DNA of 21,023 bases, from assembly GCA_028718845.1 (NCBI GenBank), contig JAQULA010000007.1:1-21023 (forward strand), read 5' to 3'. Shown here piece by piece: positions 14,347-21,023 of this stretch. Under the pieces are notes generated by a model. That model saw nothing but the letters and a program-made list of their open reading frames with translations. It had not been told where the DNA came from and ran no database searches. The stretch comes from Candidatus Omnitrophota bacterium (GTDB taxonomy: Bacteria > Omnitrophota > Gorgyraeia > B26-G9). The first letter of the stretch is position 1, and each line of letters begins with the position of its first letter. Made by a program: the position numbers and the translations under genes.

Positions 14347-16509
14347 ATGCGTGTCTTCGCAAAAATAATAAGCGTTATTTGTATTGTATCAATTCTGTTC
14401 CCGGCATCGTTACTTGCCGGAATGGACCAGCCGGATCACGGCCCGCAAGTGTTTTTAAGCCCGCGGGTTTGCTTGCCGAATGTTATTCCGTATTTTGATT
14501 TCTTATCCCGGGGGCAGGAGTGGTCTCCGGAACGATCGGCGCTTATTGATGCCGCAGTAAAGCAAATCATTTCCGATATCGATGCGGTCAATACGGATAT
14601 TTTAAAAAATTACCGTTTTGATTCCCTGACCTCTTTACAGCAATTGCTCTATGCGAAAAAGCCGCTGCGTTTGGCGGATATTATGCGGCAGACCAAAGTA
14701 GACCGGGGAAACTCATGCCTTGGGTTATCGTTATTGTTCAATGAGTCGGTATATCGGGCGATTACCTCCGGCGGTTTGTCGGGATATTCCTGCGTGCACA
14801 AAGAATTACATGACGATTGGTATGATATCTTCTTTGCCGTCGAGGGAAAGATCGTGCGGGTGAATGGATACATGGTCGGGGCGCTGGAAACCCGGGGAGA
14901 GCTGACCCCGGAAGAAGCTTCCATGCCGTTTGTGCATTTCGGCGTAATTACAAAGATATACGTTGAAGACCGGGAAGTGGCGTCGATGTGCCATGATCCC
15001 GGATTGGCTTTACCGTACGGAATCCGGTTCGTGGAGGGGCTGAAGCTGCGGAGAGTCGGGTTGTCGATGCAGCGGATAACCGCGCAGGAATTGCTGGAAA
15101 AAGTCGACAACGCCCCTAATTGGCAATGGCTCAAGACTACCGGGATCGGACGGGTATGGTTTGCCGAGATTGCCGATAAAGGGCTGAAAATGGTGATGAC
15201 CCACCTGCAGCGGTCCGCCAGCAAATCCGTGTTTCTGTTCTTAGACCGGCCCTTCTCGACGCTATTGCCCCAAGGGGGTGTTTTACCTTCGATATTGGTA
15301 AACAAATTAGCGGAGATCATGAGGGAGAAAGGAATGGTTATTCAGCATGACGCGAACGGCGACATCAGCGTAGGGATGTATTTTCGGGATGACATGCCGT
15401 ACCGGATCCAATTTTTAGGGACTGATTCGAATAGAAGTCCCTATTCCGATAAAGATCTTAAGATCATTCATCTTGAATTGACCTGGGCGGAGCCGGCGGA
15501 CTATTCGGCACCGACACGGTGTTTTATTAAAGATTGCCAGGATCTGGGGTTGGTTACCGATGGAGATCTGTCCGCATCGGAACTCGATTTGTTGCTGCTG
15601 CGCCTAGCGATGGTTATCGAACCGCATTCCAACGAGAATTATCTTGCGTTAACCGCGGGGAATGTGCATCGCTACTTTTTCCCCGCGGGAGTTCCGACCA
15701 CTATCGACGATGAAGTGTACATCAGTAATGATCGTTTTTATGACCTGGAAAAACGGATGTTGTTCGGAAACGGCACTTATTACAAATCGGTCTTTTCGGC
15801 GGTCTTTACCAAATATTTGGATATCAATGAGGGCGCCCGGGTGCTGGACTGGGGCAGCGGCAGCGGTGTCCTGGCGATGTATGCCGCTGAAAACGGCGCC
15901 GGTAAGGTGGTTGCGGTGGATATCGATCCGGAAAGCGTGAACATGGCGGAAGCCAATGTTGAAAAACTGAAACTGCAGGATAAGGTGACGGTTTTGAAAA
16001 GCGACGGATATGCGCGGATCGATCCGGCGGAACGTTTTGACCGGATCGTTTCTTTTCCGCCGATTGTCGGAACAGTGGGAATGGTTTTTGATGCGCACGC
16101 GTATGACTATGATGCCGTAACCATCGAAAAACTTATTGCCGGAGCGCAAACCTATCTGGAGAGAGACGGGAAGTTGATCGTTATGTATCCCGACGATAAG
16201 GTCTCACTGTCCCGGCTGCGGAAACTGGGCGTAAAATACGACATGGTAATTACCGATTGTGTGCAATGGGGCAGCGACCAGTCCCGGTTACTTCAGTTTC
16301 GCACGCAAGACTTAAGAAATAAATTCCTGACGGATGATTATGAATTTAATCTCCGGCATATCCGGGAGATCATTGCGTCCGCGGGATTTCAGACCTGGTC
16401 GGTGTTTACGTTTCAGCGGATTGACGGTATCTCCGGTCCCGGGGACCCGGAGGGGAAAAGGCAGCGATCCCCGGACCTGGCGGCGGAAGCGGTTGCCGCG
16501 GCAATATAA
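14347..16509 (+). CDS. LSP-motif protein with C-terminal class I methyltransferase domain
   Basis: 720 residues. Residues 1-25 form a signal-peptide-like segment (hydrophobic run to PASLLAG), with LSPRVCLP starting at residue 37. The N-terminal two thirds is not recognised. It holds C124 (GNSCLGLS), H197 (VHFGV) and D217 (CHDPG), which might form a cysteine-peptidase or transglutaminase-like triad, but this is speculation. From about residue 480 there is a class I SAM-dependent methyltransferase domain: motif I VLDWGSGSG (499-507), motif II VVAVDIDPE, and IVSFPPIVG (~567-575) at the site of the NPPY motif of N-methyltransferases. There the first N is replaced by F, so the usual amide or amine chemistry is doubtful. 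It ends in AVAAAI. The start at 14347 is set by the promoter; earlier in-frame codons lie upstream of the predicted transcript start. The next gene follows after five bases. Confidence 0.78.
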   Translation: MRVFAKIISVICIVSILFPASLLAGMDQPDHGPQVFLSPRVCLPNVIPYFDFLSRGQEWSPERSALIDAAVKQIISDIDAVNTDILKNYRFDSLTSLQQLLYAKKPLRLADIMRQTKVDRGNSCLGLSLLFNESVYRAITSGGLSGYSCVHKELHDDWYDIFFAVEGKIVRVNGYMVGALETRGELTPEEASMPFVHFGVITKIYVEDREVASMCHDPGLALPYGIRFVEGLKLRRVGLSMQRITAQELLEKVDNAPNWQWLKTTGIGRVWFAEIADKGLKMVMTHLQRSASKSVFLFLDRPFSTLLPQGGVLPSILVNKLAEIMREKGMVIQHDANGDISVGMYFRDDMPYRIQFLGTDSNRSPYSDKDLKIIHLELTWAEPADYSAPTRCFIKDCQDLGLVTDGDLSASELDLLLLRLAMVIEPHSNENYLALTAGNVHRYFFPAGVPTTIDDEVYISNDRFYDLEKRMLFGNGTYYKSVFSAVFTKYLDINEGARVLDWGSGSGVLAMYAAENGAGKVVAVDIDPESVNMAEANVEKLKLQDKVTVLKSDGYARIDPAERFDRIVSFPPIVGTVGMVFDAHAYDYDAVTIEKLIAGAQTYLERDGKLIVMYPDDKVSLSRLRKLGVKYDMVITDCVQWGSDQSRLLQFRTQDLRNKFLTDDYEFNLRHIREIIASAGFQTWSVFTFQRIDGISGPGDPEGKRQRSPDLAAEAVAAAI

Positions 16510-16514
16510 GAGGA

Positions 16515-17753
16515 ATGATGAGATCGCGATTAAGAAAATTTATGCATAACGGGATTACGCTCGCGCTTATTGCGGTTCTGGCGGTGCCGGATACTGTTGC
16601 CGGAATATTCCCGGAAGCGTCCGGTTCCGGCTGCCGGATGCTGAGCCCGCGGTTAACCCTGAATCAGGGTGCTTTTCAGGATATATTCCGCTCGCGCGAC
16701 AATCGAACGAATGCGGGAGCTTCCCTGGATGCCCGGATCCGTGACGCGGAGATGGTTTTATATCGCTTTGCGATGCGGCCGGATCATTACGAAAATTGGG
16801 GCCCGCGGGTTTTGTATTCCGCCCGGACGCTGCTGCATTTGTTATATCAGAATGAATCGTTGGCTCAAACCTATATCCCGCTTTCTCAAAATCGGGAAGC
16901 GGATAGAAAATTAAAAATTATTCACATCGCCTTACTGCTGAATTTATGTGATGCAACCGGGTATGCTCGAAAAAACATAATAAATGATATTATCAATAAA
17001 ATCATGAACGAGGCTTTGATTCGTCGGAGTTATAAAATCGATACCGCATCGGCTAATTTCCATTATTATATCAATTCCCGCAACAAACGCTGGTACTACC
17101 GGCTGTGGGTCACGATAGCGCATGAGCTCGGCCATAATATTCAGGATCGGACCGTCGGGAAGGTCTATCTGCCGGGAAAGTATCGGCAGGTCGATGCCGT
17201 GTGCGAATTTTTTGCCGATTTATGCTCGTATATCGTCGTTTTCCAGAACGGATGGACCTATTTATTTGCGGTGCTTTTTCAGACCAGTAAACAGGAATAT
17301 AACAAGGTCCAGCGGCGGAATAACGGCGTGGTCATTTATTCGCACCGGGCATCGCAATCGCAATGGAATCGTTTATTACGCGGTATTAATATTTTTCCAT
17401 TACGGGGAACCGCGAAAAAATTTATCGCGATGTTTCATCGGGCGCTCTCCATCCCTTATCCTGCCGATGCTTCGTTCCGGGATTGGATTTACACGATTGG
17501 CGGCGTGGAACAAAATTTTCCATTGCCGGGTCGGGCCGGGGATGATAAGGTTATCGAATTGGCGGATATTTCCCTGGATAATGTCGGCTATGTTCGCGAA
17601 CCTGCGGTTAAGAGTTTTTCCCGGGAAGGTAGTGCGCTTATCCCGCAACAGCGTGTTTTGCTTGATGCGGTGTCGGGTTTAAGGCATGCGCCGGATTATA
17701 TTACCGGGCAAGCGGTTATAAGCTCAGCCGGTTTTATCAATCAATCGCTTTAA
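16515..17753 (+). CDS. LSP-motif HExxH metallopeptidase
   Basis: 412 residues; start at 16515 or the next codon 16518, with AGAGGA adjoining. An N-terminal hydrophobic segment (GITLALIAVLAVPDTVAG) is followed by LSPRLTL at residue 43. The central part carries a zinc-peptidase motif H203-E204-x-x-H207 (TIAHELGHNIQDR), and E231 or D235 in CEFFADL is the likely third ligand, a pattern shared with M48-like and related gluzincin families. The rest has no recognised domain. The C-terminus is FINQSL. It is the second gene of the unit begun by the methyltransferase-like gene (five-base gap). A role in processing the other LSP proteins is possible but is inference only. Confidence 0.8.
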   Translation: MMRSRLRKFMHNGITLALIAVLAVPDTVAGIFPEASGSGCRMLSPRLTLNQGAFQDIFRSRDNRTNAGASLDARIRDAEMVLYRFAMRPDHYENWGPRVLYSARTLLHLLYQNESLAQTYIPLSQNREADRKLKIIHIALLLNLCDATGYARKNIINDIINKIMNEALIRRSYKIDTASANFHYYINSRNKRWYYRLWVTIAHELGHNIQDRTVGKVYLPGKYRQVDAVCEFFADLCSYIVVFQNGWTYLFAVLFQTSKQEYNKVQRRNNGVVIYSHRASQSQWNRLLRGINIFPLRGTAKKFIAMFHRALSIPYPADASFRDWIYTIGGVEQNFPLPGRAGDDKVIELADISLDNVGYVREPAVKSFSREGSALIPQQRVLLDAVSGLRHAPDYITGQAVISSAGFINQSL

Positions 17754-17785
17754 TCTTGTTTTTACAGTCCCAATCCTCTTTTTTC

Positions 17786-17814
17786 TTGACAGCCACACAA
17801 ATGTGCGGTACTAT
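17786..17814 (+). promoter_or_regulatory. lexA promoter with candidate operator
   Basis: TTGACA (17786-17791), 17 bases, TACTAT (17809-17814). The spacer carries the near-palindrome CCACACAAATGTGCGG (17793-17808), whose CACA and TGTG halves are exact. An operator in this place would let LexA repress its own gene, but the site matches no LexA box that I know, so it is tentative. Confidence 0.6.
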
Positions 17815-17880
17815 TAAAAACCAGGGAATAGCGGGTAGCGTATAGTGATTAGTGAAAAACATAAAACAATGGGGGGGAAA

Positions 17881-18471
17881 ATGGATTTGACTGATAAGCA
17901 GCAGGAAGTGTTGATGTATATCCGTAAAATGGTGCGTGATGGGTTGCCGCCGACAATCCGGGAGATCGCCGGGGAATTCGGGTTTTCTTCCACCGGAACG
18001 GTACGCGATCATCTGCAGGCGCTGGTGCGTAAAGGATACCTTATTCTGTGCGAAAAAAAATCGCGCGCGATCGAGTTGACTGAAAAAGCGATGTTGACTA
18101 TCCCGATCCTGGGTACGGTGCCGGCCGGAGTTCCGGTATTGGCAGTGGAAAATGTCGAAGATTATTTTAATGTCGATAAGCTGTTTTCGCAAAAGGATGA
18201 ATTATTTTTCCTGCGGGTAAAAGGGGACAGCATGATCAATGCCGGGATTATGCCGGATGACCTGGTTTTGGTTAAAAAACAGCCGTGCGCCCAGGACAAA
18301 GATATCGTGGTTTGCCGTGTCGATGACGGAGAGGTAACCGTAAAGATACTGCGCAGCCGTGAAGATAAGTTTTTCCTGGAGCCGGCGAACCGGAATTATC
18401 AGATTATCCCGTTGAATGAGCGTTCCCAGATTATCGGTAAGGTAATTACCGCGATACGGAAATATGTTTAA
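17881..18471 (+). CDS. lexA: SOS response repressor LexA
   Basis: 196 residues, a normal LexA. Residues 1-65 are the winged helix-turn-helix (MDLTDKQQEVLMYI; PPTIREIAGEFGF; STGTVRDHLQAL). Residues ~75-196 are the S24 self-cleaving domain: the cleavage site A82-G83 (TVPAGVPV), the catalytic serine S117 (VKGDSMI) and the catalytic lysine K155 (EVTVKIL). It represses DNA-damage genes and cleaves itself when RecA filaments form. The ATG at 17881 follows a G-run; the upstream GTG at 17845 would add 12 residues of word-repeat DNA and is rejected. A strong promoter with a possible operator precedes it. A small gene overlaps its last eight bases, and dinB lies 1.6 kb downstream. Confidence 0.96.
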   Translation: MDLTDKQQEVLMYIRKMVRDGLPPTIREIAGEFGFSSTGTVRDHLQALVRKGYLILCEKKSRAIELTEKAMLTIPILGTVPAGVPVLAVENVEDYFNVDKLFSQKDELFFLRVKGDSMINAGIMPDDLVLVKKQPCAQDKDIVVCRVDDGEVTVKILRSREDKFFLEPANRNYQIIPLNERSQIIGKVITAIRKYV

Positions 18472-18751
18472 TCCGCAGGCGCGCTGGGATAGGCCTCTGC
18501 CTAATGATGTTCAGTTCCCGGGAGAGCCGGTCGATGTTGTCGTATCCTGTAAACAAGCCGGATTTTTTCCGTTATGGTTTTTTTTCCACGGGGTAAAGCA
18601 TGTGATAAAAAACGTGCAATTAACCTGGCAGGAAAACAAAGGCCGGGAAGAATTTCATTTGTTTAGTGTCTGTGATGAACTCAATAACCGGTATACGCTT
18701 TGCTGCAGCCGTCAAAGCCTGCGGTGGAGAGTGATCGCGGATGGCGATTAG
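18464..18751 (+). CDS. Small hypothetical protein translationally coupled to lexA
   Basis: 95 residues. Its ATG lies inside the last codons of lexA (the two overlap by eight bases, ATGTTTAA), so translation is probably coupled. No domain is recognised with certainty. The pattern of a proline-aromatic start, GVKHVIKNVQLTW, then HLFSVCDELNNRYTL and a closing RWRV vaguely resembles small proteins found beside Y-family polymerase genes in other bacteria, but I would not assign it. There is no signal peptide or transmembrane segment and it carries four cysteines. Position between lexA and dinB suggests a DNA-damage role. Confidence 0.7.
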   Translation: MFNPQARWDRPLPNDVQFPGEPVDVVVSCKQAGFFPLWFFFHGVKHVIKNVQLTWQENKGREEFHLFSVCDELNNRYTLCCSRQSLRWRVIADGD

Positions 18752-18779
18752 AAAAGATTGTCCACGTTCGACAGTCCCC

Positions 18780-18810
18780 AGACCATGGACAAGTAAAGCG
18801 GCCATGGTCT
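18780..18810. repeat. Perfect 9-bp inverted repeat before the HD gene
   Basis: AGACCATGG (18780-18788) and CCATGGTCT (18802-18810), with a 13-base loop. No T-run follows, so a terminator is unlikely. Related words (CCACGGTCCATAG) occur at 19921-19933. Confidence 0.75.
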
Positions 18811-18842
18811 ATGGGAAAAGCGGATAGCATTTAGTGAGAGAT

Positions 18843-19913
18843 ATGGGAAAAACGATGTGCCGGATATATGGGATGGGGCTGTGCCTGCTATTACTCTGTG
18901 CGGCAAGCGAGCCGGGCCGGTGTTTTAATGTTGACGCGGCAGCATTGTCCCCGCATGTCCGAATGGATGATGAAATATTTAGACAGGGATTTATGCCGGG
19001 GGCGCGTTTAATATCGGTTGAGAATGATCGTGTGGAGGTTATGGAGATAATGAGCGAGTATTTAGGAGATAATTTCCGCAGGGATATCCATCATGGATTA
19101 CGGCATTCGCAGGATCTGCTTCGGCAGGCGCAGGTATTGGCGGATAGGCTCGGGGTTGCCGCGACGGTCGATTGGAAAGTTTTGACCGCGGCGATTTGTC
19201 TGCACGACATCTTCGCCTCCAGCGCTGAAGAACACGGCGATGATGCCGCGGCGTTCGCCGGAGAGCGGTTTTCCGGAACCGGTTTGTTTTCACCGGCACA
19301 GTTGGCTCAGATCAAGGAAGCCGTCCGTTTCCATGATAAGAAAAATATGATCGTTACCGGGGAAGGCCTGGGTTTGGAAACGAAGCTCTTATATGACGTG
19401 GATAATCTGGACGCGTTTGGGATCAAGGGTATTTACCGTTATTTATCGGCGTATATTACCCGCGGCCGCCGCGACCGGCGGAGCGATGCGGATATACTTG
19501 GACAAATAAAAGCCGCGGTTTTAGATAACGTAACGCGGCGTTATGAAAATCTTTATTTCGATGCATCGCGCACCCTGGCGAAGACAGAATTTCCGGTTAC
19601 CCGTGATTTTTTTGAGAAACTGCGTTCCGAGCGTTATGACCTGCGGCAATTGCGCGCGGCTACCGGGGTGTTTGTCCTGGTTGCCCAGTCGCTGCGGGAA
19701 CATCCGCAGATGATCGCCCAGAAGGCGCTGGCGCAACTGGCTGCGAATGTCCGGGATGAGGATTCCCGATATGTCTGCGATTATTTTAGGGCATTGCATG
19801 CCGCGTATGCCGGCCGGCCCGCAGAAGATATTTCTCTCTCCAGTAATATTCCGGCAGATAAGAATAAAGAAACCCTCGCTGCCTTAACCGCAATTATTGA
19901 ACAAGCGATATAA
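18843..19913 (+). CDS. LSP-motif HD-domain phosphohydrolase
   Basis: 356 residues. The N-terminal segment (MGLCLLLLCAAS, about 9-22) is signal-peptide-like, and LSPHVRM starts at residue 35. An HD-superfamily domain fills residues ~60-210: H88 (HGLRHSQ), H121-D122 (CLHDIF), H164-D165 (RFHDKK) and D185/D188 (YDVDNLDAFG), the last resembling the DADRLD motif of YedJ-type HD proteins. These enzymes hydrolyse phosphomonoesters or nucleotides; the substrate is unknown. The C-terminal third is a helical region without a recognised domain, ending in IIEQAI. The ATG at 18843 is chosen over a GTG at 18834. It lies 91 bases after the small lexA-linked gene and 128 bases before dinB. An HD enzyme with an export-like signal is unusual. 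Confidence 0.8.
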   Translation: MGKTMCRIYGMGLCLLLLCAASEPGRCFNVDAAALSPHVRMDDEIFRQGFMPGARLISVENDRVEVMEIMSEYLGDNFRRDIHHGLRHSQDLLRQAQVLADRLGVAATVDWKVLTAAICLHDIFASSAEEHGDDAAAFAGERFSGTGLFSPAQLAQIKEAVRFHDKKNMIVTGEGLGLETKLLYDVDNLDAFGIKGIYRYLSAYITRGRRDRRSDADILGQIKAAVLDNVTRRYENLYFDASRTLAKTEFPVTRDFFEKLRSERYDLRQLRAATGVFVLVAQSLREHPQMIAQKALAQLAANVRDEDSRYVCDYFRALHAAYAGRPAEDISLSSNIPADKNKETLAALTAIIEQAI

Positions 19914-20041
19914 ATATCGACCACGGTCCATAGTTCACGGACTAGCGCAGTCACAAAATCACCAGTTAAAGCGAACAGCGGATTTTTAGTAACTGTTAAT
20001 GATCGTTACTGACTATTATTAACCATTGGTAACCGTTTATT
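19914..20041. repeat. Intergenic word repeats before dinB
   Basis: Contains GGTCCATAG/GGACTAGCG words, AAGCGAACAGCGG (19971-19983) and a run of GTTACT/GTTAAT/GGTAAC variants up to the dinB start. No strong promoter or SD can be named. Confidence 0.45.
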
Positions 20042-21023
20042 ATGAATGTGCCCCGGAGGATTCTTCATATCGACATGGATGCCTTTTTCGCTTCGGTCGA
20101 GCAGGCGGCGAATCCCGGTTTGCGGGGAAAACCGTTGATTGTCGGAGGCCGTCCGGACCGCAAACGCACGGTGGTATGCGCGGCTTCGTACGAAGCGAAG
20201 CGTTTAGGTATCGATTCCGGAATGAGCGCTCAGGAAGCATTCCGTATCTGTCCGCAAGCCGTATTTGTCGCGGCGGATTCGGCAAAGTATCTCTATGTTT
20301 CCGGGCGGATTTCCGATATGCTGCGGTATTACAGTCCTCAGCTTGAACAGGCGTCGATCGATGAGTTTTATCTCGATGTGACCGGGTGTGATGCCCGCTT
20401 CGGTTCTTATCTGGAATTAGGCATGCACATCAAAAACGCGATCAACGCGCAATTCCATATTACCGGATCGGTCGGTATTTCCATAAACCGCCTGATGTCC
20501 AAAATCGCCTCTAAACTTAAAAAACCGGATGGGATGTTGATTCTCGATGAACCGGACATCCCGATTGTTTTAGCTGATCTGCCGGTCGGGAAAATTCCCG
20601 GCATCGGCAGCCGGCTGACCCGGCGATTACACGAGCTTTCGGTGTTTTCGTTTGCCGATTTGCGGAAATTCCCCCGCGATTTACTGGCGGAAAAATTCGG
20701 TAAGATCGGAATGTGGATGTATGGAGTGGCCCATCCGCAGTGTGTCGATGAAGAGGAAATTCAACGCTATGATCAACCGGAATCACCGCCCAAATCCGTG
20801 GGCCATTCCTATACCGTGCCGCATAACCTCTATAGCCGGCAGGAGGTAGAGGCCTGGCTGCGGTTATTATCGGAGATGGTTGCCGCCCGGCTTCGCCGTT
20901 ATGGCCGGGAAGCGCGTATCGTCCATGTGTATCTGCGTAAGCCGGACATGGAGTCTGTCGGGCAGGAAAAAAATTTCAGCGTGCCGACGAATGATTCCAC
21001 CGAGCTGTTTCAACGGGCGTTAT
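20042..21023 (+). CDS. dinB: DNA polymerase IV (Y family), 3' part beyond the window
   Basis: The first 327 residues of a Y-family translesion polymerase; the frame is open to the window end. The catalytic acids are D11 in HIDMDAFFASVEQ and D107-E108 in ASIDEFYLDVTG. F16 is at the steric-gate position. Also present are RKRTVVCAASYEAKRLGI (fingers), SVGISINRLMSKIAS with LKKPDGM, the helix-hairpin-helix GKIPGIGSRLTRRL, and the start of the little finger (SVGHSYTVPHNL). All active-site residues are kept, so this is an active DinB rather than an ImuB-type protein. Such enzymes copy damaged DNA and are commonly LexA-regulated, which fits lexA 1.6 kb upstream. The ATG at 20042 lacks an SD. Confidence 0.95.
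   Translation, partial: MNVPRRILHIDMDAFFASVEQAANPGLRGKPLIVGGRPDRKRTVVCAASYEAKRLGIDSGMSAQEAFRICPQAVFVAADSAKYLYVSGRISDMLRYYSPQLEQASIDEFYLDVTGCDARFGSYLELGMHIKNAINAQFHITGSVGISINRLMSKIASKLKKPDGMLILDEPDIPIVLADLPVGKIPGIGSRLTRRLHELSVFSFADLRKFPRDLLAEKFGKIGMWMYGVAHPQCVDEEEIQRYDQPESPPKSVGHSYTVPHNLYSRQEVEAWLRLLSEMVAARLRRYGREARIVHVYLRKPDMESVGQEKNFSVPTNDSTELFQRAL

Noticed and set aside
17845..17880. GTG start giving a 12-residue longer LexA
   Set aside because: The extra DNA is made of the intergenic TAGTGATTAGTGA words, and LexA proteins begin at the next ATG.
18752..18842. Inverted repeat at 18780-18810 as a terminator of the lexA unit
   Set aside because: The stem is good, but the loop is long and no T-run follows.

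Overview
The window is about 21 kb of bacterial chromosome at roughly 50% GC, with an ordinary housekeeping half and an unusual accessory half. The mixture points to an uncultivated Gram-negative-type lineage: an RRM-type RNA-binding protein, many proteins with signal peptides, Shine-Dalgarno use mixed with leaderless-looking starts, and intergenic DNA full of degenerate short-word repeats. Omnitrophota or a relative is my best guess. That guess rests on overall impression, not on a marker comparison.

Left part (1-5231): the 3' end of smc; a divergent GAF-GGDEF diguanylate cyclase with a near-leaderless promoter; an RRM protein with a long leader and its own terminator; then a redox/NAD cluster made of a ferritin-like (rubrerythrin-type) protein, a very short 43-residue rubredoxin, a nicotinamidase and a DoxX membrane protein. 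Two compact candidate RNA structures lie between genes (3049-3146 and 5299-5400).

Middle part (5232-12076): an exported TPR/HExxH peptidase, hemW, a tRNA-Leu(GAG) on the minus strand whose 3' end and terminator are duplicated 177 bp away, pgi, and an ECF sigma/anti-sigma pair. The sigma gene has an RpoE-like promoter ending right at its start codon, so it is probably autoregulated and leaderless.

Right part (12077-21023): four unrelated enzymes share the same architecture. They are a radical-SAM-like protein, a two-domain methyltransferase, an HExxH metallopeptidase and an HD phosphohydrolase. Each has an N-terminal signal-peptide-like segment, followed at residue 35-45 by L-S-P-[KRH]-hydrophobic-x-hydrophobic, and each ends in hydrophobic-[VI]-x-x-[AS]-[IL]. 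No other protein whose C-terminus is in the window ends this way. The first two also share a nearly identical promoter. The fourth lies inside an SOS-type cassette: lexA, a small overlapping gene, the HD protein, then dinB (cut by the window end). This paired N- and C-terminal tagging of catalytically diverse proteins, two of which need SAM, is the strongest candidate here for an undescribed system. It may be a sorting route to a compartment or the envelope.
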